This document shows positions 1 to 8,260 of a stretch of 46,805 nt of DNA, piece by piece. This DNA comes from Gemmatimonadota bacterium (GTDB lineage Bacteria > Latescibacterota > UBA2968 > UBA8231): the NCBI GenBank assembly GCA_028875345.1, contig JAPPEG010000130.1:1-46805 (forward strand), written 5' to 3'. Both the position numbers and the translations under genes were made by a program. The number at the start of each line of letters is the position of its first letter. Position 1 is the stretch's first letter. The notes under the pieces were generated by a model that was not told where the DNA came from, did no database searches, and saw only the letters and a list, made by a program, of their open reading frames with translations.

Positions 1-604
1 CGACCCAGCCGTACTCGCCCTTGTACGCGTCGCAATAGCGCTTGGCGAATGAGACGAAGGAACGCCCGAGCGCGTGGCGCGCCAACTGCAACAAGGGGAA
101 GAGGTCTCGCGGTCGGCTCGTCAACGGCGTGCCGGTCAAAAGGTGGACCACCGCCTCGTCGTCGACGGCCTTGACCAAGTCCATCGACAGGCGGTGCCGC
201 TGGCTGCGATAGTTTTTGAGATAGTGGGCCTCGTCAAAGACTAGGCCACTCCAGACGTGTTCCGCCAGCGGGTGTTTGGCGAGGATATCGTAGTTGATGA
301 TGACCCAGCCGGTATAGCCGGACTCAGGCGCGGGTGCGGGGCCGACGACGGCGATCTCTGCCGTCGGCAATACCATTTCAATCTCGCGCCCCCAGTTGAT
401 TTTGACCGCGGCCGGGCAGACGACTAGGTACGGCCCCTCGGGTCGAGCTTGGCGCATGGCCAGCACGGACTGCCGCGTCTTGCCCAAACCCATGTCGTCG
501 GCGAGGATCGCCCGCTGGCGACCCAACAAAAAGGCGATGCCCTCAACCTGATGGGCATACAGCCCGGCCGCTAGAGCCTCGGCCTGTTGTTGTGCTGTGC
601 TCAT
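1..604 (-). CDS. SNF2-family helicase-like ATPase, N-terminal part (truncated by window edge)
   Basis: This is the first ~201 residues of a SWI2/SNF2 superfamily 2 ATPase that remodels protein-DNA complexes. The frame is open from ATG at 604 to the window edge. Visible motifs in order are a Q-motif-like 'LYAHQVEGIAFLL' (about residues 16-28), Walker A 'DDMGLGKT' (about 36-43), Walker B 'DEAH', and motif III 'LTGTPLTSRP', after which the usual 'FAKRYCDAY' stretch appears. The C-terminal helicase lobe lies outside the window, so the subfamily (HepA/RapA-like, SMARCAL1-like or restriction-associated) cannot be settled. The start codon overlaps the stop of a 23-codon upstream reading frame as ATGA, which suggests translational coupling. 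Family call is firm; specific role is unknown. Confidence 0.9.
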   Translation of the reverse strand, partial: MSTAQQQAEALAAGLYAHQVEGIAFLLGRQRAILADDMGLGKTRQSVLAMRQARPEGPYLVVCPAAVKINWGREIEMVLPTAEIAVVGPAPAPESGYTGWVIINYDILAKHPLAEHVWSGLVFDEAHYLKNYRSQRHRLSMDLVKAVDDEAVVHLLTGTPLTSRPRDLFPLLQLARHALGRSFVSFAKRYCDAYKGEYGWV

Positions 605-672
605 GGACTCTCGACAGCGTGGGCGGTGATGGTTGCTGCCATCTTCGACCCCATGCCTTCTTCGGTGAACAT
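601..672 (-). CDS. possible 23-codon leader ORF coupled to the SNF2 gene
   Basis: A short frame starts at ATG 672 with a strong GAGGAG ribosome binding site 6 nt upstream. It runs 23 codons (begins MFTEEGMGSK) and ends in a TGA that overlaps the SNF2 start as ATGA. The SNF2 ATG has no equally good site of its own, so ribosomes may load here and restart. It could instead be the true upstream exon of the helicase after a frameshift, or chance. I recognise no family in the peptide. Confidence 0.35.
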   Translation of the reverse strand: MFTEEGMGSKMAATITAHAVESP

Positions 673-894
673 GGTTGCTCCTCGTGGCTTGGGTTGATCG
701 TAGGATTTAAGGCGACGGGGATGACCGGGGCAAGTCTTTGCCAACTATCGCGTGAAATACCGCTGTGAAACTGGCGGCTTTGATAATGCCGTTGACGCCC
801 TATAGTTTACAGCACGGAACGGCGGTCGCGTCTCGATTATGGGATCGGCTGCGGAAAGACGTGGGCGACGGACGAAATCCCGGCAAAGGCGAAT

Positions 895-2823
895 GTGACA
901 GAAGCTCAACCACAGCGCGGCGTTTCCAAACGGGCGGTTTTTGTCGGCCTGCTCTGCGCTACTGCGATCTCCTTTGGGGAATCCTATGGCACGCTGGTGG
1001 TGCGCGGTTCAGCTATGGCTGCCGACTATTCCACTGGTGCCGCCATCTTCCTGTTCTTTCTGCTCACTTTGCTGCTCAATCCCCTTGCACAGTTGCTCAC
1101 CGGTTCGCGGCTGCACAGCGGCGAGTTGGCGACCATTTACATAATGATGATCGTGGCTTCGGCGATTCCCTCTTGGGGTTTCGTTATGAACTTGATCCCG
1201 TTTTTAGGGGGGCTGTTTTACTTTGCCACGCCGGAGAACGACTGGGCCAATATCATCCATCCGCACATCAAACCCTGGCTCGTGTCCCAAGACCGCGCGG
1301 CGACCTGGAAGCTCTTTGAGGGGGCGGCGCGCGGCGAGCCCGTGCCCTGGGGGCTGTGGCACAAGCCGTTGTTGGCTTGGGGTTTCTTCATACTCAGCGT
1401 TTATTTCGTCACGCTCTGCATGCTGGTCATCCTGCGCAAGCAGTGGATGGAACACGAGCGCCTGCTCTTCCCGCTCTCGATCCTGCCGCTCGAATTGGCT
1501 CAAGGGGAGCGGGGCCGTCTGCTGCCGTCGTTGCTGCGCAACTATCTGACTTGGGTCGGCTTTCTGATCCCGTTTCTCATCAATCTCGTCAATGGCCTGC
1601 ACTCCTACTTTAACTACTTCCCCTTCATCCAATTGAATACCCCGCTGCGCTTTCTGCGCGAATCCGTGCGTCTGAACCTTTATCCGCGCTTCGAGGTCAT
1701 CGGGCTTTCGTATCTGTTGAGCCTCGATGTCTCGTTCGGCGTGTGGTTCTTCGCCTTTCTCGCCTATGTCCACACGGGGGTCGAGCGTCTGTTCGGCTGG
1801 AGCATTGGCCCGTCGCAGCCCTACTCGATGCCTGCTTCGGCCAGCGTCGCCCACTTAGCGCAGGGCGCGATGTTCTTCCTAGTCTTTTCCATCCTGTGGG
1901 CTGCGCGCCAACACATCGGCGATGTGCTGCGCAAAGCCTTCAAGCGCGATCCGACGATTGACGATAGCAGCGAGATGCTCTCGTACCGCACGGCCGTGCT
2001 AGGGTTTATCTTCGGCTCAATCTTCGCCGTGTGGTGGCTGGCGCAAACCGGCCTGCAGTTCGGCATTGCACTTTTTTATTTTCTGCTCTGCCTGGCCACT
2101 TTTATCGGTTTGGCGCGCATTGTTTCCCAAGCCGGCCTTGCCTACGGTGTGTCGCCGGTGGCTCCGCCGGTATTTATGGTCACGGCGCTCGGGCCGACCG
2201 CGCTCGGAGCGAGCGGGCTGACGGCGCTCGGCATGAACTTCCCCTGGACAGCCGATTTGCGCACCTTCGTCATGGCCTCAGCGGCGACCGGCCTCAAGAT
2301 CGCCGAGGTTATGCGTTTGGAGACTCGGCGGCTGTTTGGGGCGATCGCCGCAACCATAGTGGTCACCCTGATTTCCGCAGTGTGGGCGGTTACCACGTTG
2401 GCGTATAAATACGGTGGCATCAATCTCGGGGGTTGGGGTTTTGGCGGCTTGACCCAACTGACGGGTAACTGGATCGCGCACAATATCAACAACCCGCAGG
2501 AAATCTACGGCTGGCACCTCATCTACACTGGCATCGGCAGCGCTGTCATGGCCGTGCTGAGCTTTCTCAAGGCGCGTTTCGTTGGCTTCCCGATCCATCC
2601 CATCGGCCTAGTCCTCGGTCTGACCTACCCGATCAGCCAGATTTGGTTTTCAGTCTTTATCGCCTGGGCTTTCAAAGCGGTCATTTTGAAATACGGCGGG
2701 GCCAGGGGCTATCGCCTGCTGCGCCCGCTCTTTCTCGGCATGGTGCTGGGGGCTTTTGGCTCGGCGGGCATGTGGCTGATCATCGACTATTTTGGCGGCA
2801 TGTCGAACTGGTTTACCATGTGA
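895..2823 (+). CDS. DUF6785-family polytopic membrane protein
   Basis: A 642-residue integral membrane protein with roughly a dozen or more hydrophobic segments along its whole length. Examples are 'AVFVGLLCATAISFG' near residue 15, 'AAIFLFFLLTLLLNPLAQLL' near 50 and the glycine-rich C-terminal segment before the final 'GGMSNWFTM'. It resembles the DUF6785/DUF6784 proteins common in planctomycete-like and Latescibacteria-like genomes, which look distantly like oligopeptide-transporter-type permeases; substrate is unknown. Start is GTG 895 (MTEAQPQRG), preceded by a weak AAAGG. A shorter overlapping frame beginning at 765 is out of phase and not a gene. It precedes an enolase-superfamily gene on the same strand by 173 nt, so it could import that enzyme's substrate; this is inference. 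Confidence 0.82.
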   Translation: MTEAQPQRGVSKRAVFVGLLCATAISFGESYGTLVVRGSAMAADYSTGAAIFLFFLLTLLLNPLAQLLTGSRLHSGELATIYIMMIVASAIPSWGFVMNLIPFLGGLFYFATPENDWANIIHPHIKPWLVSQDRAATWKLFEGAARGEPVPWGLWHKPLLAWGFFILSVYFVTLCMLVILRKQWMEHERLLFPLSILPLELAQGERGRLLPSLLRNYLTWVGFLIPFLINLVNGLHSYFNYFPFIQLNTPLRFLRESVRLNLYPRFEVIGLSYLLSLDVSFGVWFFAFLAYVHTGVERLFGWSIGPSQPYSMPASASVAHLAQGAMFFLVFSILWAARQHIGDVLRKAFKRDPTIDDSSEMLSYRTAVLGFIFGSIFAVWWLAQTGLQFGIALFYFLLCLATFIGLARIVSQAGLAYGVSPVAPPVFMVTALGPTALGASGLTALGMNFPWTADLRTFVMASAATGLKIAEVMRLETRRLFGAIAATIVVTLISAVWAVTTLAYKYGGINLGGWGFGGLTQLTGNWIAHNINNPQEIYGWHLIYTGIGSAVMAVLSFLKARFVGFPIHPIGLVLGLTYPISQIWFSVFIAWAFKAVILKYGGARGYRLLRPLFLGMVLGAFGSAGMWLIIDYFGGMSNWFTM

Positions 2824-2940
2824 ATTTTGGTCGGCGATGTGGTCATCTGCTCGGAAGGCGCAACCGATAATGCCTATCTGGTGAGCCGCCGCTCAAGTGG
2901 ATGTGCTTATTTAGCCGGCTATATTTGACGGAGTATATCG

Positions 2941-2957
2941 CCCGGCTTCATGCCGGG
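2941..2957. other. short GC hairpin upstream of the enolase-family gene
   Basis: CCCGGC (2941-2946) and GCCGGG (2952-2957) form a perfect 6-bp stem around a 5-nt loop, 40 nt before the next start codon. No T-run follows on either strand, so it is not an obvious intrinsic terminator. It may be a REP-like intergenic element or an mRNA stability hairpin. Confidence 0.4.
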
Positions 2958-2996
2958 TCCACCTTTATCGGGCTGTACAACTGAGAGGGAGTAAAG

Positions 2997-4181
2997 ATGA
3001 CGACTATCGACGAACGGGCAGAACGCGAACGCGGACACGTGCGCATCACCGGCCTCAAGGCCATGGAACTGAGGAATTCCACCGGCCAGAGCTTGGTGCG
3101 CGTGGAGACGGACTCCGGTTTGTTCGGGGTCGGCGAAGCAGGGGTCGCCGGTCCGGCGTGTAGGGCGAACCTGAAATGGCTCGAACGCGTGCTTATTGGT
3201 GCCGACCCGCTCAATATCGACAAGCTCTATCACCAGATGATGGGGCTGCAGCATACCTATCAGGCACATGTGCCGACGATCAGCGGCGTCGATATCGCGC
3301 TGTGGGACCTGGCGGGAAAGATCCTCAACCTCTCCGTCTCCGAGATGCTGACCGGCCGCTTTCGCGAGCGCGTCGAGATTTATTACGGCGGAAAACCGCC
3401 CAGTTGGACCGATCGCCCCGCCATCGACGACTGGGTGGCCAAATTCCGCGCCCATCCCCACGGCTACCGCACGGTGAAATGCGGTTTTCCGTTGCCCGAC
3501 AACGCGCTGCTCTCCCGGCCGTTCGCAGGGGCTGAGCCGAGTCAATCGCTCAAGCAGAGCGACTTAAAGACCATCCGGGACGGTCTCGCGACGTTTCGCG
3601 ACGCTCTGGGGTGGGATCTCGACTTCATCGTCCACTGCCACAACGAGTGGGACGTGCCGACGGCGATCGGTATTTGCGAGGCGGTGGAAGAGGCGCGCCC
3701 CCTCTGGGTGGAGGATCCGCTGCAGGTCTTTTTCTCCGACGGCTACAAAGCACTCAGGGCGGCATCGGGTGTGCGGATCTGCACTGGGGAGAAAATCGAG
3801 GGGTTCCGCGCGTTCTTCCCCTTTATCGCCGAGGGCGGCATCGACGTGTTGCACCCCGACCTGTGCTGGTGCGGTGGCATCAGTGGCGGCCGCAAGATCG
3901 CCGAGTTCGCCGACCACTATGGCCTGCCGGTGGCGCTGCACAACTGCGGCACGCTCGTGCACAACATGGCCAATGTGCATTTCGGTGCATGCGTACGGAA
4001 CTTCAGCATGAGCGAGACGCGGCTCTACAACCGCCAGTATATCGCCGATATGGGTGGACTCGACGGTTACGATCTAGTCGACGGCAAGATGGCGGTGCCC
4101 GACGGGCCGGGCTTGGGTATCGAGTTGGTGCCCGAGGTACTGCGCGCTGAACTCAAGGAGGGAGAGCCTTTCTGGCAATGA
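2997..4181 (+). CDS. enolase-superfamily (mandelate racemase/muconate lactonizing type) sugar-acid dehydratase-like protein
   Basis: A 394-residue protein with the two-domain enolase-superfamily layout: an N-terminal capping domain (about 1-130, with 'SGVDIALWDLAGK' closing it) and a C-terminal barrel. Barrel landmarks are 'YRTVKCGF' (where the family's KxK lies), 'IVHCHNEWD', 'LWVEDPLQ' and 'TGEK' (metal-binding Glu positions), and 'VALHNCGT' with the likely catalytic His. At the first metal position the sequence reads H-C-H-N where many relatives have an Asp, as in a subgroup annotated as D-galactonate- or mannonate-dehydratase-like. The likely reaction is syn-dehydration of an acid sugar; the exact substrate cannot be read. 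ATG 2997 has a good GAGGG ribosome site about 10 nt upstream. Confidence 0.88.
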   Translation: MTTIDERAERERGHVRITGLKAMELRNSTGQSLVRVETDSGLFGVGEAGVAGPACRANLKWLERVLIGADPLNIDKLYHQMMGLQHTYQAHVPTISGVDIALWDLAGKILNLSVSEMLTGRFRERVEIYYGGKPPSWTDRPAIDDWVAKFRAHPHGYRTVKCGFPLPDNALLSRPFAGAEPSQSLKQSDLKTIRDGLATFRDALGWDLDFIVHCHNEWDVPTAIGICEAVEEARPLWVEDPLQVFFSDGYKALRAASGVRICTGEKIEGFRAFFPFIAEGGIDVLHPDLCWCGGISGGRKIAEFADHYGLPVALHNCGTLVHNMANVHFGACVRNFSMSETRLYNRQYIADMGGLDGYDLVDGKMAVPDGPGLGIELVPEVLRAELKEGEPFWQ

Positions 4182-4186
4182 GACAC

Positions 4187-5305
4187 CTACCCTCCAAGCC
4201 TTAGCACTTCCCTAACTCGCGCTGCCAAGAGTTCCTCGTCGCCGTCGGACACCGTGGGCATGGACAAGTGGAGCTGGCCTGGGGCCGCTGAGAGCCAGAC
4301 CGAGGGATTGCCGTTGCGCAAAGCGACCTCGATCTCAGTGGCGGTGCGGCCGAGTGCTTGTTCGTCCAAGGTCAGGGTCAGGGACGCGCCATTGACGGAG
4401 CTTTGCACGTGGGGTAGTTCGCCTAAGTGCCGACGCACGGTCTCGGCGCGGCGGGTGTCGCTTTGATTGCGGGCGTCGTGGTCCATGGCCAGCCAGCGGC
4501 GCAGGGCTAAGACCACGCCGACGACCTCTTGGCGGTCGATCTTGAGCGGGCGGCCCACCCCTTCTAGGTCGCGGGTTTCAAAGCAGGCGAAGCTGTGCAA
4601 ATGGGCCGCGGCGATTAAGTCGGCGCGGCCGCAGAGAATGCCCGAAGAGTTGGGCGCGCCCACGTACTTGGCACCATAGCCGACTAGGTCGGCCCCGGCT
4701 GCGATGTATTGGGTCAAACCGTCTAGGGGATAGACGCGGAAGGCTGCATCCACGAAGACCGGAACGTCGCGGGCGTGGGCGATGTCAATGGCCGCATCCA
4801 GCGGGACGAGGGCGGCTTCGTTGTCGATGGCGGGGTAGAGCAGGGCGGCGGTTTGGGGGCCGATGGCCGCGGCGAGTTCGTCGGCCGTGGTGCCTTGCTC
4901 TGTGCCCGCCTCCACGAGGGTGACGCCGGGCAGGCGCACCATGCGGTCGTATTTGTAGCGCTGGGCCTTTTGGATGACTACTTGGTTGGGCATGCCGGTC
5001 GTATCGGGTAAGCGAGCCATTTTCTCCGGGTCTGAGCCGGTGATGCAGGCGGCCGTGCCGAGGACCAACGCGGCTGCGCAGCCAGGGGTAATCAGCGCGG
5101 CTTCGGCCCCGAGCAGGTCGGCGACGATCCGCCCCGTGCTCGCCAAGAAGGCGTCCATGTCAACGTAGTAGCGGCCGGCCAGTTCCATGGCGGCGATGAT
5201 ATCTGGGTGGGGAGACGATCCCCCTAAGAGGGTGCGCGGGCCGAGGGCGTTGATCACGGGCGTCGCCCCCATATCCGCATACAGTGCGCGGGCTTCTTCA
5301 CTCAT
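4187..5305 (-). CDS. SelA-like PLP-dependent lyase/transferase (COG1921 type)
   Basis: A 372-residue fold-type I PLP enzyme of the SelA-like family, whose known members include L-seryl-tRNA(Sec) selenium transferase and D-glucosaminate-6-phosphate ammonia-lyase. Landmarks are 'VINALGPRTLLGG' near the N-terminus, 'ALITPGCAAALVLGTAACIT', 'VFVDAAF' (Asp binding the pyridine ring) and 'GYGAKYVGAPNSSG' with the likely PLP lysine. It is about 90 residues shorter than true SelA and lacks the SelA N-terminal domain, so an ammonia-lyase or aldolase-like role on an amino acid or amino sugar acid is more likely than selenocysteine synthesis. Start ATG 5305 has GGAGAG upstream; a longer frame to 5377 lies inside sppA and is rejected. 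It overlaps the sppA-like stop by 8 nt, implying coupling. Confidence 0.83.
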   Translation of the reverse strand: MSEEARALYADMGATPVINALGPRTLLGGSSPHPDIIAAMELAGRYYVDMDAFLASTGRIVADLLGAEAALITPGCAAALVLGTAACITGSDPEKMARLPDTTGMPNQVVIQKAQRYKYDRMVRLPGVTLVEAGTEQGTTADELAAAIGPQTAALLYPAIDNEAALVPLDAAIDIAHARDVPVFVDAAFRVYPLDGLTQYIAAGADLVGYGAKYVGAPNSSGILCGRADLIAAAHLHSFACFETRDLEGVGRPLKIDRQEVVGVVLALRRWLAMDHDARNQSDTRRAETVRRHLGELPHVQSSVNGASLTLTLDEQALGRTATEIEVALRNGNPSVWLSAAPGQLHLSMPTVSDGDEELLAARVREVLRLGG

Positions 5306-7631
5306 AGGTTTTCTCTCCGTATAGCCCCACAGGGCTCGGTACATGATTGGCGGGAACCAGCAACAAGGGCAAGCCATTGTGCTGGAGGCGAAATTGCAGG
5401 TAGTCGAGTTCGGGGGTGGGCTGCGCGTTGAGGCCCAAAAGTCGCGGGCGCAACAGCGCGGACGAAAAGAGCTTGGGCCGGGGCCGCTCCATCAGTTCGA
5501 CGGTCTCGTCGGTTGACAGCCCGATTTTTTCCTTAGCTAGCGCGATAGCCGCTTCAAGACCGCCGATCCGGTCGGCGAGGCCGAGCTGGACGGCGCGTTG
5601 GCCGCTCCAGACGCGGCCTTGGGCCACGACTTCGACTGAGTCCGGCGCGATGTGGCGGCTGCTGGCCACCTTGGAGACGAAGTCCTCGTACAGCGAGCGG
5701 ATGATGTGTTCCATGCGCGCGCTTTCGTCTTCAGTGAAAGTGCGGTCTGGCAAGCGCAGGCCGAGCAGGGGCAGGGTCATGCCAAAGGGCAAGTCCGCAT
5801 GGCGGCCCACCTGCACGCGGCTCGTGCTCAGGCCGAGCTTTTCCTTGAGCCCTGTGTTGTACGCCCAGCCGGCAATGACCCCAATCGAGCCGGTGATGGT
5901 GTTGGGCGCAGTGACGATGGCATCGCCGGGCAGGGAGATCATGTACCCGCCCGAAGCTGCGAGATAGCCCTGCGAGACGATGACGGGCTTGTGCTCGCGG
6001 CATTTTAACACGGCGTCGGCCACGAGGGCCGAGGGCAGGACGTCGCCGCCCGGGGAATCCACGCGCAGCACCACGGCGTCGGCTGCCGCACAGGCCGAGG
6101 CGATCTCGCCGACGAGCCGCCGCGCACCCATGCCGGTGTCCATGGCACAGACGCCGAGGGCATAGACGATGGCAATGCGCTTGCGCTGTCCCCAGCGCCG
6201 ATCGGCTGGCCTCATGTACGAATGGGCTGCGACGACGGCGTGGTTTTCGACCGTGCGGTCGATTTCGTTCCAGCGGCCGAGGCGATCTACTAGGCCGGCG
6301 TCGAGGGCCTCTTGCGGCAGGAAGAGCGCGGTGTCTTCCACGAGGCGGTCGAATTGCTCGGGTGCAAGCGAGCGAGCGGCGCTGATGTCGGAGCGGGCGA
6401 GGGCGTACCAGTCGTCGAGCAGGGTCGTTAGCTGCTCGCGCTCGCCCTCGGACATGTCGCGGCGGACGTATACTTCGGTCGCGGATTTGTAGCGGAAAAG
6501 TCGCCACTCGTCGAAGCCGATTCCGAGCTTTTCCAGCGCATCTTTGAAGTACGTGTGCCCCGCCACATAGCCCTGCAAGCCGATTGCGCCGGCCGGGTCG
6601 AGCACCAAGTGATCGGCCACCGAAACCCAGTGATAGCCGGAGATATCGACGCGGTCGATGTACACCACGACCCGTTGCCCTCCGGCGCGAATCTGGCGCA
6701 ACTTTTCCCGCAGTTCCCAGCCGAGCGCCGGGCTGATCCGCAGGCCCGAAGCATTGATGGCGAGGCCCTTGATCGCTGGATCATGGCGCGCCTGCTCCAA
6801 TAAGGCGATGAGATTGAGCAGGCTCTGCGAGTCGTCGAAGAAGGCATAGCGGCGGTGTTGTACTGGGCCGGACAATTCCAGCGATAGGTAGCGCGCCCGC
6901 GGCCGGAACAGGTTTCCGCGCTGCGCCCCGAAGCGCGCCGCATACGTCTGGAAGGTGCGGCTCCGCGCCTGCGCTTGGAAATCGGCGGCACCTAGCCCGA
7001 GGCGCAAGCCAACGCTCAGGGCGCGGTCTGAGAAGAAACGCCCGGTCAGCGCCAGCCCCTGTCCTAGTCCGACAACGGCTCCAGTGCTCCAGAACTCCGC
7101 CTCGCCAGCGCGCGCGTAATCCGCATACAAGGTGAGCCGCTCGTCGCCCCAAGGACGCAGGGCGAAATCGACGGCTCCTTCGCGGTTCGCGTCTGCCAAG
7201 GTCGAAGTGAAGGTGCCTCCTACTGAGAGACGCGGTCCTGGCCGCCAAATCCCCCCAAGGACGATGTGCCGCACGCTTCCCCACCCCATGCTTACTCCGA
7301 GGCTGAAGTCGCGGTCGCCGCTGCTGAGTCCGGCCCGGTACTCGCGGTCTCGGCGGCCGTTTATCATGCCAAATCCCAAGCGGGGCATGGCCGAAAAAAG
7401 ACCCCACGACTGAGTAGAGTTACTGTCCGACCAAGCGACTCCCTGCTCCAAGCCCTCGACATAGCTGAGCAGCGCGGGATTGGCGTAGCCGTAGAGGCCT
7501 AGGTCCAATCCGCCAAAAGCGGCGAGGGCGAATTCGGCGCGCTCGGCGTAGGGAATAAACGGCGATTGGGCCTTAGCTGCGCCGAAGGCGAGCAGACAGC
7601 ACAAGGCCGCGCCACAGAGCCGGTGCGGCAT
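5298..7631 (-). CDS. sppA: SppA-type signal peptide peptidase (S49, tandem domains) with a beta-rich N-terminal domain
   Basis: A 777-residue serine protease. Residues 1-21 form a signal peptide ending 'GAAKAQ'. Residues ~25-245 are an alternating, glycine- and aromatic-rich segment resembling outer-membrane beta-barrel (PorV/UPF0164-like) strands. Residues ~246-480 and ~485-730 are two S49 repeats. The general-base Lys is in 'FRYKSATEVYVRR' (about K382) and the nucleophile Ser in 'GYLAASGGYM' (about S560), matching the Ser-Lys pair split over two domains in E. coli SppA. Classical SppA degrades cleaved signal peptides at the inner membrane; the added barrel-like domain is unusual and could place this enzyme at the outer membrane. 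Its ribosome site (AGGAAGA) lies in the end of the tsaC-like gene, 3 nt upstream. Part of a four-gene operon. Confidence 0.88.
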   Translation of the reverse strand: MPHRLCGAALCCLLAFGAAKAQSPFIPYAERAEFALAAFGGLDLGLYGYANPALLSYVEGLEQGVAWSDSNSTQSWGLFSAMPRLGFGMINGRRDREYRAGLSSGDRDFSLGVSMGWGSVRHIVLGGIWRPGPRLSVGGTFTSTLADANREGAVDFALRPWGDERLTLYADYARAGEAEFWSTGAVVGLGQGLALTGRFFSDRALSVGLRLGLGAADFQAQARSRTFQTYAARFGAQRGNLFRPRARYLSLELSGPVQHRRYAFFDDSQSLLNLIALLEQARHDPAIKGLAINASGLRISPALGWELREKLRQIRAGGQRVVVYIDRVDISGYHWVSVADHLVLDPAGAIGLQGYVAGHTYFKDALEKLGIGFDEWRLFRYKSATEVYVRRDMSEGEREQLTTLLDDWYALARSDISAARSLAPEQFDRLVEDTALFLPQEALDAGLVDRLGRWNEIDRTVENHAVVAAHSYMRPADRRWGQRKRIAIVYALGVCAMDTGMGARRLVGEIASACAAADAVVLRVDSPGGDVLPSALVADAVLKCREHKPVIVSQGYLAASGGYMISLPGDAIVTAPNTITGSIGVIAGWAYNTGLKEKLGLSTSRVQVGRHADLPFGMTLPLLGLRLPDRTFTEDESARMEHIIRSLYEDFVSKVASSRHIAPDSVEVVAQGRVWSGQRAVQLGLADRIGGLEAAIALAKEKIGLSTDETVELMERPRPKLFSSALLRPRLLGLNAQPTPELDYLQFRLQHNGLPLLLVPANHVPSPVGLYGEKTYE

Positions 7632-7634
7632 CCG

Positions 7635-8258
7635 CTAATCTTCCTCGACAAACAAGCTTAAATCCCCTTTGCCCTCGCGGATTATCTCGGCTTGATCCCC
7701 CACCAGCGACACCACGCTCGAAGCCTCCACGGGCAGCGGCCCGCACTCCAAGATCAAATCCACTTGCGACCCCAATTCTTCCTCCAAAGCCCACGGTTCG
7801 GTTATCACCTCTTGATCGGCGTAGTTGGCGCTCGTGCTCAGGATGGGTTGGCCGAGGGCGCGGACCAAGGCCAGCGGCACTGGGTGATCGGGGATCCGTA
7901 GGCCGACGGTCTTCTGTTTGGTTTGCAGGATGCGCGGCGTTTGGCGGGTGGCTGGCAACACGAAGGTGTACGCCCCCGGCAGACACTGCTTGAGGATGCG
8001 GTGGGCGTAGTTGGAGACGCGGGCGTAGTCGCTGATGTGGGTCAGGTCGGCGCAGACAAAGGACATGGGCTTCTTGTGGTCGCGGCCCTTGATGCGCTGC
8101 ACGCGCTCAATCGCCTGTTTGTTGGTGATGTCGCAGCCGAGGCCGTAGATCGTATCGGTGGGATAGACGATGACGCCGCCTTGGCGGAGCACCTCGGCGG
8201 CGCGCTGGATGTGGCGGCCTTTGAGGCGGTCGGGATGGACAGTCAGTGCTTGGGTCAT
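7635..8258 (-). CDS. tsaC: L-threonylcarbamoyladenylate synthase (YrdC/Sua5 family)
   Basis: A 207-residue stand-alone YrdC domain. The family condenses threonine, bicarbonate and ATP to threonylcarbamoyl-AMP for the t6A37 modification of ANN-decoding tRNAs in the cytoplasm. Visible landmarks are 'VIVYPTDTIYGLGCD' (residues ~29-43), 'KKPMSFVC' and 'PILSTSANYADQEV', all in the expected order and spacing for the nucleotide/threonine pocket. Length matches TsaC rather than the longer Sua5. Start ATG 8258 has GGAG 9-10 nt upstream; an in-frame extension to 8564 runs inside the creatininase gene with Arg/Pro-rich shadow sequence and is rejected. It sits 2 nt after the creatininase stop and 3 nt before the sppA-like gene. 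Confidence 0.92.
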   Translation of the reverse strand: MTQALTVHPDRLKGRHIQRAAEVLRQGGVIVYPTDTIYGLGCDITNKQAIERVQRIKGRDHKKPMSFVCADLTHISDYARVSNYAHRILKQCLPGAYTFVLPATRQTPRILQTKQKTVGLRIPDHPVPLALVRALGQPILSTSANYADQEVITEPWALEEELGSQVDLILECGPLPVEASSVVSLVGDQAEIIREGKGDLSLFVEED

Positions 8259-8260
8259 TT

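Noticed and set aside
605-894. A tRNA, including tRNA-Sec, in this or other intergenic gaps
   Set aside because: I found no acceptor-stem pairing with a T-arm GGTTCGAATC-like sequence in any gap; this was a reading by eye and a covariance search would be decisive.
2824-2926. Read-through of the DUF6785 stop TGA as selenocysteine, since selB is nearby
   Set aside because: The 34 codons after the TGA resemble no family, the protein is already full length, and I see no SECIS-like hairpin directly after the TGA.
4187-5305. Calling the SelA-like gene selA because of selB
   Set aside because: It is too short, lacks the SelA N-terminal domain, and the family has other well known activities.
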